NCBI GenBank assembly: GCA_022448245.1
Contig: JAKVCO010000001.1
Coordinates: 62,001 to 126,000, forward strand
Direction of reading: 5' to 3'
DNA length: 64,000 nt
Source: Paracoccaceae bacterium
GTDB taxonomy: Bacteria > Pseudomonadota > Alphaproteobacteria > Rhodobacterales > Rhodobacteraceae
A model generated the notes under the pieces. It searched no databases. It saw nothing but the letters and a program-made list of their open reading frames with translations, and was not told the origin of the DNA. The position numbers and the translations under genes are program-made. Shown in pieces: positions 1 to 10,434 of this stretch (positions within the stretch are counted from its first letter, which is position 1; the number at the start of each line of letters is the position of its first letter).

Positions 1-48
1 TTTCGGGCCAGCCGCCTAGGCTGAGCACGCAAAGGGAGATCTAGTCAG

Positions 49-1515
49 ATGCAACGTATCCTGATGGGCCTTGGTGTGCTCGGCCTCTTGGCCGCCGCGC
101 TGATCGTGGTGCTCTTCGTCAATTACTTCCGCTACCAGCTGCCGCCTGCGCCCGAAGGGCTGCCCGAGGTAGACGTGGCCGAGGTTGACGCCGATGCAAT
201 CGCGTCTCGGATGAGTGCCGCGCTGCAGTTCAAGACGATCTCCAACAGCGACTACGACCAGGTAGACTATGCGCCCTACGAGGCCTTCCTTGATTGGCTG
301 GTAGAGACCTATCCCAACGTGCATGCCACGATGGAGCGTGAGTTCATCAATCGCACGCCGATCTATCGGTGGCCGGGCGCTGACCCGTCACTGCCGCCAG
401 TTCTGTTCACCGCGCACTACGATGTGGTGCCTGTGCCTGACGAGACGCTTGCCAACTGGGATGTGGATCCATGGGCTGGCGAGATCAAGGACGGCTTTAT
501 CTGGGGCAGGGGTGCCCTTGATGACAAGCAATCCGTGATTGGCCTGCTCGAGGCGGCAGAATCCATGATCGCGGACGGCCTCATGCCCTCGCGCGATATC
601 TGGTTCATCTTTGGCGAGGACGAAGAGGTAGGCGGCCAGAAGGGCGCCGTATCTGCAACGGCGGCCCTGCAAGAACGCGGTCAGCGCTTCTCCTGGATAC
701 TCGATGAAGGTTCCATGATCTTTGATGGGGTGTTGCCGGGCCTGCCGGCGCCTGTGGCCTCGATCAACGTGGCCGAAAAGGGCTACGTGACGCTCGACCT
801 TATCGCCACGGGGCAAAGCGGGCATTCCTCGCTGCCGCCTGCCGAGACTGCCGTGGGTATCCTCGCGAACGCCATTGCGCGGCTTGAGGCCGAGCCCGTT
901 CCGGGCGGTCTCGAAGACGCCACCAAAGCCTTCTTCGACGGCCTCGCACCCGAGTTTGGCTTTGTGAACCGGATGCTCTTTGCCAACCAGTGGCTCTTCA
1001 AGCCGGTACTCGAGGGCGAGTTGTCGAAAACCAACACGACTAACGCGCTGATGCGCACGACGACCGCGCCCACCATGCTGCGCGCCTCGCCTCAGGAGAA
1101 CGTACTGGCCGCTGAGGCCGCCGCCACGGTGAACTTCCGCATCCATCCGCGCGACACGGTTGAGGATGTTGTGGCCCACGTGAAAAGCGTCGTCGCCGAT
1201 GACCGAGTGCGGGTAGAGCAACGCTCCTTCGCGGTGGCGCCATCGCCAGTCTCATCCAGCGAAACGCAGGGCTACGCGGCGATCCGTGCTGCCACCGAGG
1301 CCGTCTATGGCGACGTCATCGTGGTGCCGGGCGTGACGATCGCAGCCACGGATGCCCGCACTTACGGCGTGCTAGCAGATGATGCTTACCGCTATATCCC
1401 GTTGCTCTTCGGTCCGTCCGACGTCGCACGCCTGCATGGCGACAACGAACGCGTGGGCGTGGCTGAGATGGCCAAGATGGTGCAGGCCTATCGAGGGATT
1501 TTTGAGAGCCTCTAG
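49..1515 (+). CDS. Membrane-anchored M20-family metallopeptidase
   Basis: A 488-residue zinc-dependent M20 peptidase of the carboxypeptidase S / PM20D1 type, expected to hydrolyse small peptides or N-acyl amino acids. Residues 6-26 form one hydrophobic segment, so it is probably tethered to the inner membrane with its catalytic body in the periplasm. The metal site is visible: FTAHYDVVP (120-128), GRGALDDK with the bridging Asp (153-160), and GEDEEVGG with the general-base Glu pair (189-196). The ATG follows a GGGAG box about 11 bases upstream. The substrate cannot be inferred. Two soluble M20 enzymes lie further on, at 31473 and 32637. The gene converges on the acyltransferase gene. Confidence 0.88.
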   Translation: MQRILMGLGVLGLLAAALIVVLFVNYFRYQLPPAPEGLPEVDVAEVDADAIASRMSAALQFKTISNSDYDQVDYAPYEAFLDWLVETYPNVHATMEREFINRTPIYRWPGADPSLPPVLFTAHYDVVPVPDETLANWDVDPWAGEIKDGFIWGRGALDDKQSVIGLLEAAESMIADGLMPSRDIWFIFGEDEEVGGQKGAVSATAALQERGQRFSWILDEGSMIFDGVLPGLPAPVASINVAEKGYVTLDLIATGQSGHSSLPPAETAVGILANAIARLEAEPVPGGLEDATKAFFDGLAPEFGFVNRMLFANQWLFKPVLEGELSKTNTTNALMRTTTAPTMLRASPQENVLAAEAAATVNFRIHPRDTVEDVVAHVKSVVADDRVRVEQRSFAVAPSPVSSSETQGYAAIRAATEAVYGDVIVVPGVTIAATDARTYGVLADDAYRYIPLLFGPSDVARLHGDNERVGVAEMAKMVQAYRGIFESL

Positions 1516-1536
1516 CGACTTAGGTGCTGATTCCGC

Positions 1537-2391
1537 TTAGAAATACGCGCTCGCCGGGCGTAGCTGGCGCGAGACCAGGCTGAGATCAGGCATGCCGAGA
1601 CGCAGTGTCTCGCGACGCAGGATCTTGATCGCCTCTTCGGAGTTCTTTGTCAGCGACGCCGCTGAAATAGGCTCACCCACCGTGATGTGGTAGGGCTGCA
1701 CATCCTTGTTCAGCGTCTCGTAGAACAACGTGATGTCGCGCAGCGTCGGGTGGATGAAATCGAAGAGGTAGAACAGCGCCGAGTTGCGGGCGCGGATGTT
1801 CACCGGAATGACCGGTAGGTCGAACTTGCGCGCGATCATGGCGGCAGAGGCCATCCACGGGCGCTCGTAAAGACGCAGGCCACGGCGTTTCGCGAGGCGG
1901 CCAGACGGGAAAATAACGCCAAGGCGCCCGTCGTCCACGGCCTTGCGGGTGAAGGACATCGTCTCCTTCATCTTCGCGTGGGACCGCTTTTCCAGCCGCC
2001 ATTCCACGGGCGCAATCATCGTCTCGAACTGCGGCATGACCCGCATGATGTCGCGATTGGCGAAGTAATACGCGTCCCGCCGGATGGGGGAGAGCGCGTG
2101 ATTGAGCATGATCGCGTCCGCGATACCCGTGGGGTGGTTTGCCACGATAAGCGCCGGCCCCGAGGCGGGGATGTTGGACAGCCCCTTGAGCGTGACACGC
2201 TGGCTCAGACGCTCTTGCATTTTGGCCATGATGTCCTCGGCCGAAAACGGATCGAGCGCCTCGCCCAGGTCAACGCACTCACGGTAACGCAGCACGCGAT
2301 CAAGCAGAGGTTTCACGAGGCTGGAGCGGACACCCGGGCGGAACAGCCAAGGAGCACGTTCCTCAATCAATGGGCTCAAGCGGTCTTCCAT
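1537..2391 (-). CDS. Lysophospholipid acyltransferase-like protein
   Basis: A 284-residue PlsC-superfamily acyltransferase, presumed to transfer an acyl chain to a lysophospholipid or ornithine-lipid type acceptor at the inner membrane. The catalytic block is NHPTGIAD (85-92). This is an HX5D version of the usual HX4D motif, as in the COG3176-like branch. A second acyltransferase block is IFPSGRLAKRRG at about 160-171. No convincing membrane helix is present, so it is probably peripheral. The ATG has GGAAG upstream. It lies 171 bases after pepN on the same strand; that gap shows no terminator, so cotranscription is possible. The exact lipid substrate is unknown. Confidence 0.8.
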   Translation of the reverse strand: MEDRLSPLIEERAPWLFRPGVRSSLVKPLLDRVLRYRECVDLGEALDPFSAEDIMAKMQERLSQRVTLKGLSNIPASGPALIVANHPTGIADAIMLNHALSPIRRDAYYFANRDIMRVMPQFETMIAPVEWRLEKRSHAKMKETMSFTRKAVDDGRLGVIFPSGRLAKRRGLRLYERPWMASAAMIARKFDLPVIPVNIRARNSALFYLFDFIHPTLRDITLFYETLNKDVQPYHITVGEPISAASLTKNSEEAIKILRRETLRLGMPDLSLVSRQLRPASAYF

Positions 2392-2562
2392 GGCGCGCTT
2401 CCATCATAGTGAGGTCACAGATGCGTGACGTGGGAGCTTTGACCCTAATTGGCCACGATCAGACGTTGTTGCAAGTGCGCAATCCGCGCACCCCTTTACG
2501 CGCAGGTAACTGCCGACACGCTGGTGCCGCCAAAAGCGCTGAAAAGAGGTGGATGAGGCGCC

Positions 2563-5163
2563 TCAGCCGAGGAGACGCCCCACCATTTCGCCGGTGTCTC
2601 GCGACAGGCCCGGTTTGGCGGCGATCTTCTCCAACGCGCCTCGGATCAGGTCTTGCCGGTCGGCGTCGTAACGCTTCCATGTCGAGAAGGCCGAGGTCAT
2701 GCGTGCGGTGGTCTGGGGGTTGATCCCATCGAGCTCGATCAACGTGTCCGCCACCAGCTCGTAGCCTGATCCATCCGCGCGGTGGAAGGCGCAGGTATTG
2801 CCGATGAAGGACCCGAAAAGAGCCCGGAAGCGGTTCGGGTTTTTCATGGTGAAATCAGCGTGCTGCATGAGATCTTTTAACTTATTCGCAGCCGTGGCGG
2901 GCGGAGCGAAATTGACCTGCAGCCCGAACCAGGCGTCGATCACCAGCCGCTCATGCTGCCATCGGTCATAGAAGGTGGCGAGCGCATCATCGGCCACGCC
3001 TGCACGACAAAGGAGGGCCAGCGCCGAGCGGCTCTGGGTCATGTTCTCGGCCGTGGCAAATTGCGCAGCTGCAGCTGTGCCACCGTCCACCCAAGTCAGC
3101 ATCGACAGCGCCGCGTTCCCAAGGTCACGACGTCCCGCAGGGTCGGCATCCGGAGAATAGGGTCCGGGTACGTGCATTTCCTCAATAAGGCGGCGCGCCG
3201 TGGCTTCGAGATGCTGCGCACGCTGGGTGGCGATATCGCGAATTGCCGCGTGAATCGCGTCAGGATCTGGCGTTTGACCCTCCTCAAAGAGCGCTTGAGC
3301 CATGTCGTCCTCGGACGGAAGACCCATCGCCAGCGACCGGAATGCAGGATCGAGCGCATCATCGGCAAGCACTGCGCCAATTGCCTCGAGCCATGAGGCC
3401 GCCGCATCGGAACCGCGTTGAATGCGGGCCAACAGAACCTCTTTCGAAAGCGCCCGCGCGGCCTCAAAGCGATTGAACGGGTCACTGTCATGGGCAAGGA
3501 GCGTCGCGCGTTCTTCGCTCGATTGCTGGAAATCGAGTATCACGGGAGCGGAGAAACCACGCAACAGCGATGGGATCGGCTTGGCCACATCCGCGCCTGC
3601 GTCGCCGGTATTGGCAGTGTCGGCAGGAGCCCAACCCGCGGCGGTATGGGCGAAATGGAGCTCGGTATCGGCCTCAGTGAGCTCATAGGTCGTGGAGGAG
3701 ACATCCTCTTGACCCTCTGGCGTCAGCAGGCCAAGTGTTAGGGGGATATGCAGCGGCGCTTTGGTATCCTGGCCGGGCGTCGGCGGCGTCGCTTGCGCGA
3801 TCTTGAGCATGTAGCGCCCGCCTTCGTGGTGTTCTTCGACCTTCAGGCGCGGCGTGCCCGCCTGACTGTACCAAATCTTGAATTGTGTGAGATCGCGCCC
3901 GGTGGCGTCTTCAAAGACCTGCAGCCAATCCTCGATCGTGGCCGCATCGCCGTCGTGCCGACCAAAATAGAGATCGACCGCTTTGCGATAGCCCTCGGCC
4001 CCCACCAAAGTGCGCAACATCCCGATCAGCTCCGCGCCCTTTTCGTAAATCGTGGTCGTGTAGAAGTTGTTGATCTCCACAAAGCTCTCAGGCCGCACCG
4101 GGTGGGCGAGGGGGCCCGCATCTTCGCGGAACTGCCGCGCGCGCAGCATCTGCGCATCCCCGATGCGTTTGACCGGGGCGGAGCGCATGTCAGACGTGAA
4201 CTGCTGGTCGCGGTAGACCGTCAGACCTTCCTTCAAACATAGCTGGAACCAGTCGCGGCAGGTGATCCGGTTGCCGGTCCAGTTGTGGAAGTACTCATGC
4301 GCGATGATGGCTTCGATCCGCTCAAAAGCGCCATCGGTTGAGGTGTCCGGCGAGGCCAGGACAGCGCTCGAATTGAAGATGTTGAGGCCCTTGTTTTCCA
4401 TCGCGCCCATGTTGAAGTCGTCCACGGCCACAATGTTGAAAATCTCTAAGTCGTAGGGGCGCCCGTAGACATCTTCGTCCCACTTCATCGACTTTTCTAA
4501 AGCCTCGAGCGCGAAATCCGTCTTGTTTTGGTCCCCGTCACGGACCCAAATATTGAGTTCTACCTCGCGGCCTTCCATCGTCGTGAAGCTGCCGGAGGTG
4601 GCAAAAAGCTCGCCCGCGACGAGGGCAAAAAGGTAGGCCGGTTTCTTCCAAGGATCGTGCCATTCGGCGAAGCCGTCGCCTGTCTCGCCGGGGTTGCCGT
4701 TCGACAAAAGGACCGGCAGATCACCTTCAACGCGCACGGTGAAAGGTGCCATCACGTCAGGGCGGTCCGGGTAGTAGGTGATCTTGCGGAAACCCTGCGC
4801 CTCGCACTGGGTGCAGTACATGCCGTTCGACATATAAAGCCCCTCGAGAGCCGTGTTCGTCTCGGGCGAGATCTCCACCTCGGCCTCCCACGTGAAGGGC
4901 GCATCAGGCACCGCGCAGGTCAGCCCTTCGTCCGTCAGCTCTGGCGTGACTTCCTCACCGTCGATCTTGGCCCAGATCAGCGTCAGCTCCTCGCCGTCCA
5001 GCGTGAAGGGCCCCGGCGCGTCTGCATTCGGCGTAAACCGCACGCGGGAGATCACGCGCGTCTGCGTGGGGTGCAGCTTGAAGGTCAGATGCACATCCTC
5101 GACCCAATGGGCCGGCTCCCGATAGTCTTTGAGGTAGATGGTCTGGGGGGCCGCGCCGCGCAT
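2563..5163 (-). CDS. pepN: Aminopeptidase N
   Basis: An 866-residue M1-family zinc aminopeptidase, cytoplasmic, which removes N-terminal residues from peptides in the last steps of protein turnover. The length matches bacterial PepN. GAMENKGLNIF (the exopeptidase signature) sits near residue 253. The zinc site HEYFHNWTGNR starts near residue 288, with the third ligand Glu in KEGLTVYRDQ about 20 residues later. The long C-terminal helical domain is intact. The start is supported by AAGGAG about 8 bases upstream. The gene is divergent from the VOC gene across a 121-base promoter region. Confidence 0.96.
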   Translation of the reverse strand: MRGAAPQTIYLKDYREPAHWVEDVHLTFKLHPTQTRVISRVRFTPNADAPGPFTLDGEELTLIWAKIDGEEVTPELTDEGLTCAVPDAPFTWEAEVEISPETNTALEGLYMSNGMYCTQCEAQGFRKITYYPDRPDVMAPFTVRVEGDLPVLLSNGNPGETGDGFAEWHDPWKKPAYLFALVAGELFATSGSFTTMEGREVELNIWVRDGDQNKTDFALEALEKSMKWDEDVYGRPYDLEIFNIVAVDDFNMGAMENKGLNIFNSSAVLASPDTSTDGAFERIEAIIAHEYFHNWTGNRITCRDWFQLCLKEGLTVYRDQQFTSDMRSAPVKRIGDAQMLRARQFREDAGPLAHPVRPESFVEINNFYTTTIYEKGAELIGMLRTLVGAEGYRKAVDLYFGRHDGDAATIEDWLQVFEDATGRDLTQFKIWYSQAGTPRLKVEEHHEGGRYMLKIAQATPPTPGQDTKAPLHIPLTLGLLTPEGQEDVSSTTYELTEADTELHFAHTAAGWAPADTANTGDAGADVAKPIPSLLRGFSAPVILDFQQSSEERATLLAHDSDPFNRFEAARALSKEVLLARIQRGSDAAASWLEAIGAVLADDALDPAFRSLAMGLPSEDDMAQALFEEGQTPDPDAIHAAIRDIATQRAQHLEATARRLIEEMHVPGPYSPDADPAGRRDLGNAALSMLTWVDGGTAAAAQFATAENMTQSRSALALLCRAGVADDALATFYDRWQHERLVIDAWFGLQVNFAPPATAANKLKDLMQHADFTMKNPNRFRALFGSFIGNTCAFHRADGSGYELVADTLIELDGINPQTTARMTSAFSTWKRYDADRQDLIRGALEKIAAKPGLSRDTGEMVGRLLG

Positions 5164-5284
5164 AAGTCGTCTCCTTAACTTGCCAGGGAACCTAGCTTTC
5201 CGACAGGCAGACGCAAGATGCTGACAGGACGGTGTCAGGAGGGCTGTGCGAGACAGGCTTCATCTTGTTAGAAGGAGAACCAAG

Positions 5285-5644
5285 ATGTCATTTCAGCCTC
5301 AAAACGCCGTCGTTTGGTCCGAAATCCATGTGCGCAACCTCGATGCCGCCGCTGACTTTTACGGCCAGGTCACCGGGATGGACCCCGCCCGGATGGAGAT
5401 GTTTGGCGCGCCCGTCGCCATCTTCGGCTGCATGAACGGCGCGGGCTTTGACCTACAAGAAGGCGAGCCCGGCAACGGATCAGTCGTGTATATCGCCGCC
5501 GAGGGTGCGCTCGCGGCCACCATGGACCGTGTGCGTGCTGCAGGCGGCGAAGTCCTCAGCGACGCTTTTGAAATCCCCAGCGGTGCCTTCTTCAAAGCCA
5601 AAGATCCTGACGGCAATGTCGTTGGCTTCTTCGAGAACGCCTGA
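5285..5644 (+). CDS. VOC-family (glyoxalase/bleomycin-resistance fold) protein
   Basis: A 119-residue single-module VOC protein. It begins WSEIHVRNLDAAADFYGQV, the usual first beta-alpha element with the metal-ligand His. It ends in FKAKDPDGNVVGFFE, the DPDGN turn with the terminal Glu ligand. VOC proteins are small metalloenzymes or binding proteins acting on diverse substrates; the substrate here is unknown. The ATG is chosen for the preceding AGAAGGAG box. It lies nine bases upstream of the WYL regulator and was probably cotranscribed with it, a common pairing in which the regulator is translated from the same mRNA. Confidence 0.88.
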   Translation: MSFQPQNAVVWSEIHVRNLDAAADFYGQVTGMDPARMEMFGAPVAIFGCMNGAGFDLQEGEPGNGSVVYIAAEGALAATMDRVRAAGGEVLSDAFEIPSGAFFKAKDPDGNVVGFFENA

Positions 5645-5653
5645 GGAGGGTCC

Positions 5654-6382
5654 ATGAGACGCGCAGACCGCCTCTTCGAGATCATCCAGCTCATGCGCGG
5701 CGGGCGGCTTGTGACCGCCCGCACCCTCGCTGAACGGCTCGAAGTGTCAGAGCGCACCATTTACAGGGACGTCGCCGACCTCATGGCCAGCGGCGTCCCC
5801 ATCGAAGGGGAGGCTGGCTATGGCTAAATCCTGCAAGACGGCTACGATCTGCCACCGCTCATGTTTACGCGTTCTGAGATCGCGGCCCTGACCGCTGGCG
5901 CGCGGCTCATCCGCGCGTGGGGCGGGCTCGAAATGGCGCGCGGTGCCGAAGAAGCGCTCGCCAAGATAGATGCGGTCACCGACGACGACCTGCGCGCGCG
6001 CTCGCGCCAGCTGCAGGTGCATTCCTTCGGCACCCAGCAATCTGATGAAACCCGTGCAGCTCTGGACACGATCGAGGGGTGCATTGAGGCGAAAAAGAAG
6101 CTCAGCTTCGATTATCTGGATGCCGCGGGGCAGGCGACGGCTCGGACGATCCGCCCCTTGGGCCTCTGGTTCTGGGGAAAGATCTGGACCTCTGTCGGCT
6201 GGTGCGAGTTGCGCGATGATTTCCGCATGTTTCGTGTGGACCGGATGGCCGCGCTCTCGGAAGGCCCGGCCTACAAACCCCGCCCGGGTCAGAGCTTGCG
6301 CGATTTCTACCGTCGTCCCGATTCCGGCCGCCCTGATATTGACCTGCCGCCTGCCTGTCGCCCTGGGTGTGACAATCGCTGA
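5654..6382 (+). pseudogene. YafY-type HTH/WYL transcriptional regulator, interrupted by an in-frame TAA
   Basis: The reading frame from ATG 5654 (strong GGAGGG box) encodes an N-terminal winged HTH typical of YafY/DeoR-like regulators. It reaches GEAGYG, then a TAA at 5825-5827, then continues in the same frame as ILQDGYDLPPLMFT and on through a complete WYL-type domain (LWFWGKIWTSVGWCELRDD) to 6382. Homologues normally carry an aromatic residue (GYGY or GYGF) where the stop sits, so one TAC/TAT to TAA change explains the break. As read, only a 57-residue DNA-binding fragment would be made. A sequencing error is possible. No recoding signal was noticed after the stop. Confidence 0.82.
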
Positions 6383-6419
6383 CCTTTGACCTCTCTGAGG
6401 CCGCGTTAGGTTGGAGGCG

Positions 6420-7904
6420 ATGACGAATGTTCTCTGGTTCAAACGCGACCTGCGCATCACCGACCACGTGGCCCTTGCGGCGGCGGCTGAGGCGGCCCCG
6501 GCAGTAGCGCTCTACGTAGTGGAACCTCACTATTGGGCGCTGCCCGATACCTCCGCGCGTCAGTGGGAGTTCACGCGCGAGTGCCTTGAGGACCTTTCTC
6601 ACCACATCCCGCTCGTTATCCGAACAGGACGCGTCACCGATGCGCTCGAGGAACTCGGCGCCACGGCGCTCTACTCGCACGAGGAAACCGGCAACGCCTG
6701 GACCTTCAGCCGCGATCTGGCCGTGAAAGATTGGTGCGCCGCGCGCGGCGTGCCTTGGCGCGAGTTCCCCCAATCAGGTGTCGTGCGCCGCCTCAAAGGC
6801 CGCGACGGCTGGGCTGCCCGCCGCGAACACTACGTGCGCCAACCTCAAATCCCGCCCGTCGCGCTTAAGCCGCCCGCACATAGCCTAGGCAGTCTCCCAA
6901 CCTCAGCTGACCTCGGTCTCGCGCCTGATCCCTGTCCAGACCGCCAGAGGGGAGGGCGGGGCGAGGCGCTCAGCCTCCTTGGCAGCTTCCTCACCGATCG
7001 CGGCCAGACCTACCGCAAAGCGATGTCCTCCCCGGTGGAGGGCGAATGGGCCTGCTCGCGCCTCTCACCCTATCTGGCGCTGGGCGTGATCTCGGGTCGC
7101 GAAGCCGCCCAAGCCGCCGCCGCCCGCAAAGCAGAGGTCGCCGGCACCCGCGATGGTTGGATCGGCAGCCTCAATTCCTTCACCTCGCGCCTCGCTTGGC
7201 GCGATCACTTCATGCAGAAACTCGAAGACGAGCCAAGGATCGAAACCCACTGCCTCCACCGCGCCTACGAGGGCATGCGCGGCACTGATGAGGTGCGGCT
7301 CAAAGCCTGGGCTGACGGCCAAACCGGCATCCCTTTCGTCGACGCCTGCATGCGCTACCTGACACACACTGGCTGGATCAACTTCCGCATGCGCTCCATG
7401 CTCCAAGCGGTGGCGAGCTACCACCTCTGGCTCGACTGGCGCTCAAGCGGCATGGTCCTCGCGCGCCGCTTCACAGATTACGAACCGGGCATCCATTGGT
7501 CGCAGGCACAGATGCAATCGGGCACGACCGGCATGAACACCGTGCGCATCTATAACCCTGTCAAACAGGGCAAAGATCAGGATCAAACAGGGGCCTTCAC
7601 CCGCCGTTGGGTGCCCGAGATCGCGCATCTCTCCGACGCTGACCTGCAAGAGCCTTGGCGCGCAGGCAGCACGCCCGGCTACCCGGAGGCCATCGTCGAC
7701 GTGACCACCGCTGCCCGCGAAGCACGCGAAAGGATCTTCGCCGTTCGCAAAGGCACGGCCTTCCGCCAAGAAGCAAACGCCATCGTCAAAAAACACGCCT
7801 CCCGCAAAAAGGACCGAGGCTTCCAGCGGGACCCCATGCCCGGCGAAAAGCGCCGCCGCCCCTCGAAGCCTGACGACAAGACCCAGCTCTCCTTTGATCT
7901 TTGA
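6420..7904 (+). CDS. Cryptochrome/photolyase family protein (deoxyribodipyrimidine photolyase-like)
   Basis: A 494-residue flavoprotein of the photolyase/cryptochrome superfamily. These repair UV pyrimidine dimers with blue light or act as photoreceptors. The N-terminal Rossmann-like antenna domain starts with [12 protein letters not shown]. The C-terminal FAD domain shows [28 protein letters not shown] and [16 protein letters not shown], the pocket motifs of the family. The Lys/Arg-rich tail (ASRKKDRG...KRRRPSKP) is typical of this bacterial subgroup. A TTG nine bases upstream is an alternative start; ATG 6420 gives the usual N-terminus. Repair versus sensing cannot be decided from sequence. 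The gene is followed by a DUF2256 gene, its frequent genomic partner. Confidence 0.87.
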   Translation: MTNVLWFKRDLRITDHVALAAAAEAAPAVALYVVEPHYWALPDTSARQWEFTRECLEDLSHHIPLVIRTGRVTDALEELGATALYSHEETGNAWTFSRDLAVKDWCAARGVPWREFPQSGVVRRLKGRDGWAARREHYVRQPQIPPVALKPPAHSLGSLPTSADLGLAPDPCPDRQRGGRGEALSLLGSFLTDRGQTYRKAMSSPVEGEWACSRLSPYLALGVISGREAAQAAAARKAEVAGTRDGWIGSLNSFTSRLAWRDHFMQKLEDEPRIETHCLHRAYEGMRGTDEVRLKAWADGQTGIPFVDACMRYLTHTGWINFRMRSMLQAVASYHLWLDWRSSGMVLARRFTDYEPGIHWSQAQMQSGTTGMNTVRIYNPVKQGKDQDQTGAFTRRWVPEIAHLSDADLQEPWRAGSTPGYPEAIVDVTTAAREARERIFAVRKGTAFRQEANAIVKKHASRKKDRGFQRDPMPGEKRRRPSKPDDKTQLSFDL

Positions 7905-7978
7905 TCCCAGCTTCTCTGTGCCCCGTACTTAAAACACACCCTCACCACGCCGACTGCGGCCAGCAGCAAAACGCCACG

Positions 7979-8134
7979 ATGCCCAAGCAACGCAAGAAAT
8001 CCGATCTCCCCTCGAAAACCTGTGCCACCTGCGGGCTCCCATTCACGTGGCGCAAGAAGTGGGAGAAAGTCTGGGACGAGGTAAAATACTGCTCAGACCG
8101 CTGCAGACGGGCGAAGTCAGTTAAGAAATCCTGA
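7979..8134 (+). CDS. DUF2256-family small zinc-ribbon protein
   Basis: A 51-residue basic protein with [14 protein letters not shown] followed by [10 protein letters not shown], that is, CxxC...CxxxC with surrounding Lys/Arg. This is the DUF2256 pattern and suggests one structural zinc. The family is often encoded beside, or fused to, photolyase/cryptochrome genes; here it starts 74 bases after one. Its role is unknown. Nucleic-acid binding near the photolyase is an inference from charge and context only. Confidence 0.82.
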   Translation: MPKQRKKSDLPSKTCATCGLPFTWRKKWEKVWDEVKYCSDRCRRAKSVKKS

Positions 8135-8239
8135 TGCGAGGCTCAAATCTTCCTTGGCGACAGACCCGGAAACGGAGTTGCCGATAGGAAACACGCCCCC
8201 TACGTTCCCCCGCACACAAATGTATACGGGAGAGATCAC

Positions 8240-10345
8240 ATGGCCGAGCGCATCGATACCCACGGGCTGAGCGTCGCAGCTGAATTGCATGCTTTCATCG
8301 AAGAACAGGCCTTGCCGGGCACTGGCGTTAGCGCTGAGACGTTCTGGGCGGGCTTTTCCTCTCTCGTAGAGAGCTTCGGCAATCGCGGCCGCGCGCTTCT
8401 CGAAAAGCGTGAAGAGATCCAGAAGATGGTCGACGATTGGCACATTGCCCGCCGTGGTCAGCCCCATGACGCAGCGGCCTACGAGGCGTTCCTGCGCGAC
8501 ATCGGCTACCTGGTCCCCGAAGGCCCCGATTTCGAGATCGAAACGACCAATGTAGACCCAGAGATCGCCGCCACACCCGGCCCGCAGCTCGTGGTGCCGA
8601 TCATGAACGCTCGCTTTGCACTCAACGCCGCCAACGCGCGCTGGGGCAACCTCTATGACGCCTTCTACGGTACCGACGCGCTGGGCGATCTGCCCGCGGG
8701 CAAAGGTTACGATCCCGAGCGTGGCGGCCGCGTGATTGCCGCCGCAAAGGCCTTCCTCGACGACGCGGTGCCGCTTTCAGGCAGCTGGGCTGATGTCACC
8801 GACATGGACGCGCTTGACCTCGCCAACCCCGCACAATTCCTCGGCACGCGTCAAAGTGGCGCCGCAACGGGCTACCTCTTCGAAAACAATGGCCTCAAGA
8901 TTGAAGTGCTGACCGACGCAGGTCACGCCATCGGTAAGGACGACCCGGCCAACATCGCGGCGGTGAACCTCGAGGCCGCGCTCTCGACCATTATGGATTG
9001 CGAGGACAGCGTCGCGGCTGTGGACGCTGAAGACAAAGTGCTAGCCTATTCGAACTGGCTTGGCCTCATGAAAGGTGACCTCAAGGAGACCTTCCAAAAG
9101 GGTGGCGAGAGTGTCACGCGCGCACTCAATGATGACCTGACCTACACCGCAGCTGATGGCGCGGAGTTCACGGTCAAAGGCCGCTCGGTCATGCTCGTTC
9201 GCAATGTGGGCCATCTGATGACGAACCCGGCGATCCACGACGCTGCAGGCCGCGAAGTGGGCGAGGGGCTCATGGACGCCATGTGCACCGTGATGATCGC
9301 CATGCACGACCTCCAGCGTGAGGGCGGCAACTCCGAAACCGGCTCCGTCTACATCGTGAAGCCAAAGATGCACGGCCCCGATGAAGTGGGCTTCGCCAAC
9401 GAGATCTTCGGCGCCGTCGAAGAGATCCTCGGCCTGCCGGCGAACACAGTGAAGATGGGCATCATGGATGAGGAGCGTCGCACCTCGGCCAACCTCAAGG
9501 AATGCATCCGCGCTGCCAAATCTCGCGTGGCCTTCATCAACACGGGCTTCCTCGACCGCACGGGCGACGAGATTCATACCTCCATGGAAGCAGGCCCCAT
9601 GCTGCCCAAGGGTGTCATGAAGGGCACGCCGTGGATTTCGAGCTACGAGGATCGCAACGTGGATATCGGTCTGGCCTGTGGCCTCAAAGGCCGCGCGCAG
9701 ATCGGCAAGGGCATGTGGGCCATGCCGGACCGCATGGCCGACATGATTGAACAAAAGATCGGCCACCCGAAAGCAGGCGCGACCTGCGCATGGGTCCCAT
9801 CGCCCACGGCTGCGACGCTTCACGCGATGCACTACCACAAGGTCGATGTGATGGGCGTGCAGGACGAGCTAAAAGCTGGCGGCGCCCGCGGCAAACTCTC
9901 CGATCTGCTGACGATCCCGACGGCGGATGGACAGAACCTCTCCGACGAGGAGGTCAACTCCGAGATCGAAAACAACGCGCAGGGTATCCTCGGCTACGTG
10001 GTGCGCTGGGTCGATCAGGGCGTCGGCTGCTCCAAGGTGCCGGACATCCACGATGTGGGCCTCATGGAAGACCGCGCGACCTGCCGGATCTCCTCGCAGG
10101 GCCTTGCGAACTGGCTCCACCACGGCGTGGTGAGCGAGGATCAGGTGATGGCGGCCATGAAGAAGATGGCAGGCGTCGTTGATCGCCAGAACGAGGGCGA
10201 TGCGAGCTACGAGCCGATGGCGCCCGGTTTCGACGGCATCGCGTTCAAAGCGGCCTGTGACCTCGTCTTCGAAGGCCGCGTCCAGCCTGCGGGCTACACG
10301 GAGCCTGTGCTGCACCGCCGCCGCCTCGAAAAGAAAGCGGCCTAA
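8240..10345 (+). CDS. glcB: Malate synthase G
   Basis: A 701-residue malate synthase of the G type, which condenses glyoxylate with acetyl-CoA to malate in the glyoxylate/glycolate assimilation pathways. The length is close to the about 720 residues of the family and far above the about 530 of the A type. Characteristic blocks include [21 protein letters not shown] near 370, [18 protein letters not shown] near 410 and [19 protein letters not shown] near 437, which form the TIM-barrel active site. The ATG has GGGAGAG 7 bases upstream. The adjacent GlcG-like gene supports a glyoxylate/glycolate context. No isocitrate lyase gene is in the window. Confidence 0.95.
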   Translation: MAERIDTHGLSVAAELHAFIEEQALPGTGVSAETFWAGFSSLVESFGNRGRALLEKREEIQKMVDDWHIARRGQPHDAAAYEAFLRDIGYLVPEGPDFEIETTNVDPEIAATPGPQLVVPIMNARFALNAANARWGNLYDAFYGTDALGDLPAGKGYDPERGGRVIAAAKAFLDDAVPLSGSWADVTDMDALDLANPAQFLGTRQSGAATGYLFENNGLKIEVLTDAGHAIGKDDPANIAAVNLEAALSTIMDCEDSVAAVDAEDKVLAYSNWLGLMKGDLKETFQKGGESVTRALNDDLTYTAADGAEFTVKGRSVMLVRNVGHLMTNPAIHDAAGREVGEGLMDAMCTVMIAMHDLQREGGNSETGSVYIVKPKMHGPDEVGFANEIFGAVEEILGLPANTVKMGIMDEERRTSANLKECIRAAKSRVAFINTGFLDRTGDEIHTSMEAGPMLPKGVMKGTPWISSYEDRNVDIGLACGLKGRAQIGKGMWAMPDRMADMIEQKIGHPKAGATCAWVPSPTAATLHAMHYHKVDVMGVQDELKAGGARGKLSDLLTIPTADGQNLSDEEVNSEIENNAQGILGYVVRWVDQGVGCSKVPDIHDVGLMEDRATCRISSQGLANWLHHGVVSEDQVMAAMKKMAGVVDRQNEGDASYEPMAPGFDGIAFKAACDLVFEGRVQPAGYTEPVLHRRRLEKKAA

Positions 10346-10353
10346 GGACCCAA

Positions 10354-10380
10354 GGCTGCGCGGCACCACCCCGCGCGGCC
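10354..10380 (+). other. Intercistronic hairpin between glcB and glcG-like gene
   Basis: Arms 10354-10363 and 10371-10380 pair over ten bases with one U-G wobble and a seven-base loop. There is no following T-run, so it is not a standard terminator. It could stabilise the 3' end of glcB mRNA or cause partial termination before the GlcG gene. Confidence 0.5.
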
Positions 10381-10434
10381 ACAACACTGACGTTACAACG
10401 AGGGGTCGCAGAGGCTCCGTGGAAGGAAAACACT

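Noticed and set aside
5825-5827. Selenocysteine or programmed read-through at the WYL-gene stop
   Set aside because: The codon is TAA, not TGA, and no recoding structure was seen. The position expects an aromatic residue, so mutation or sequencing error is simpler.
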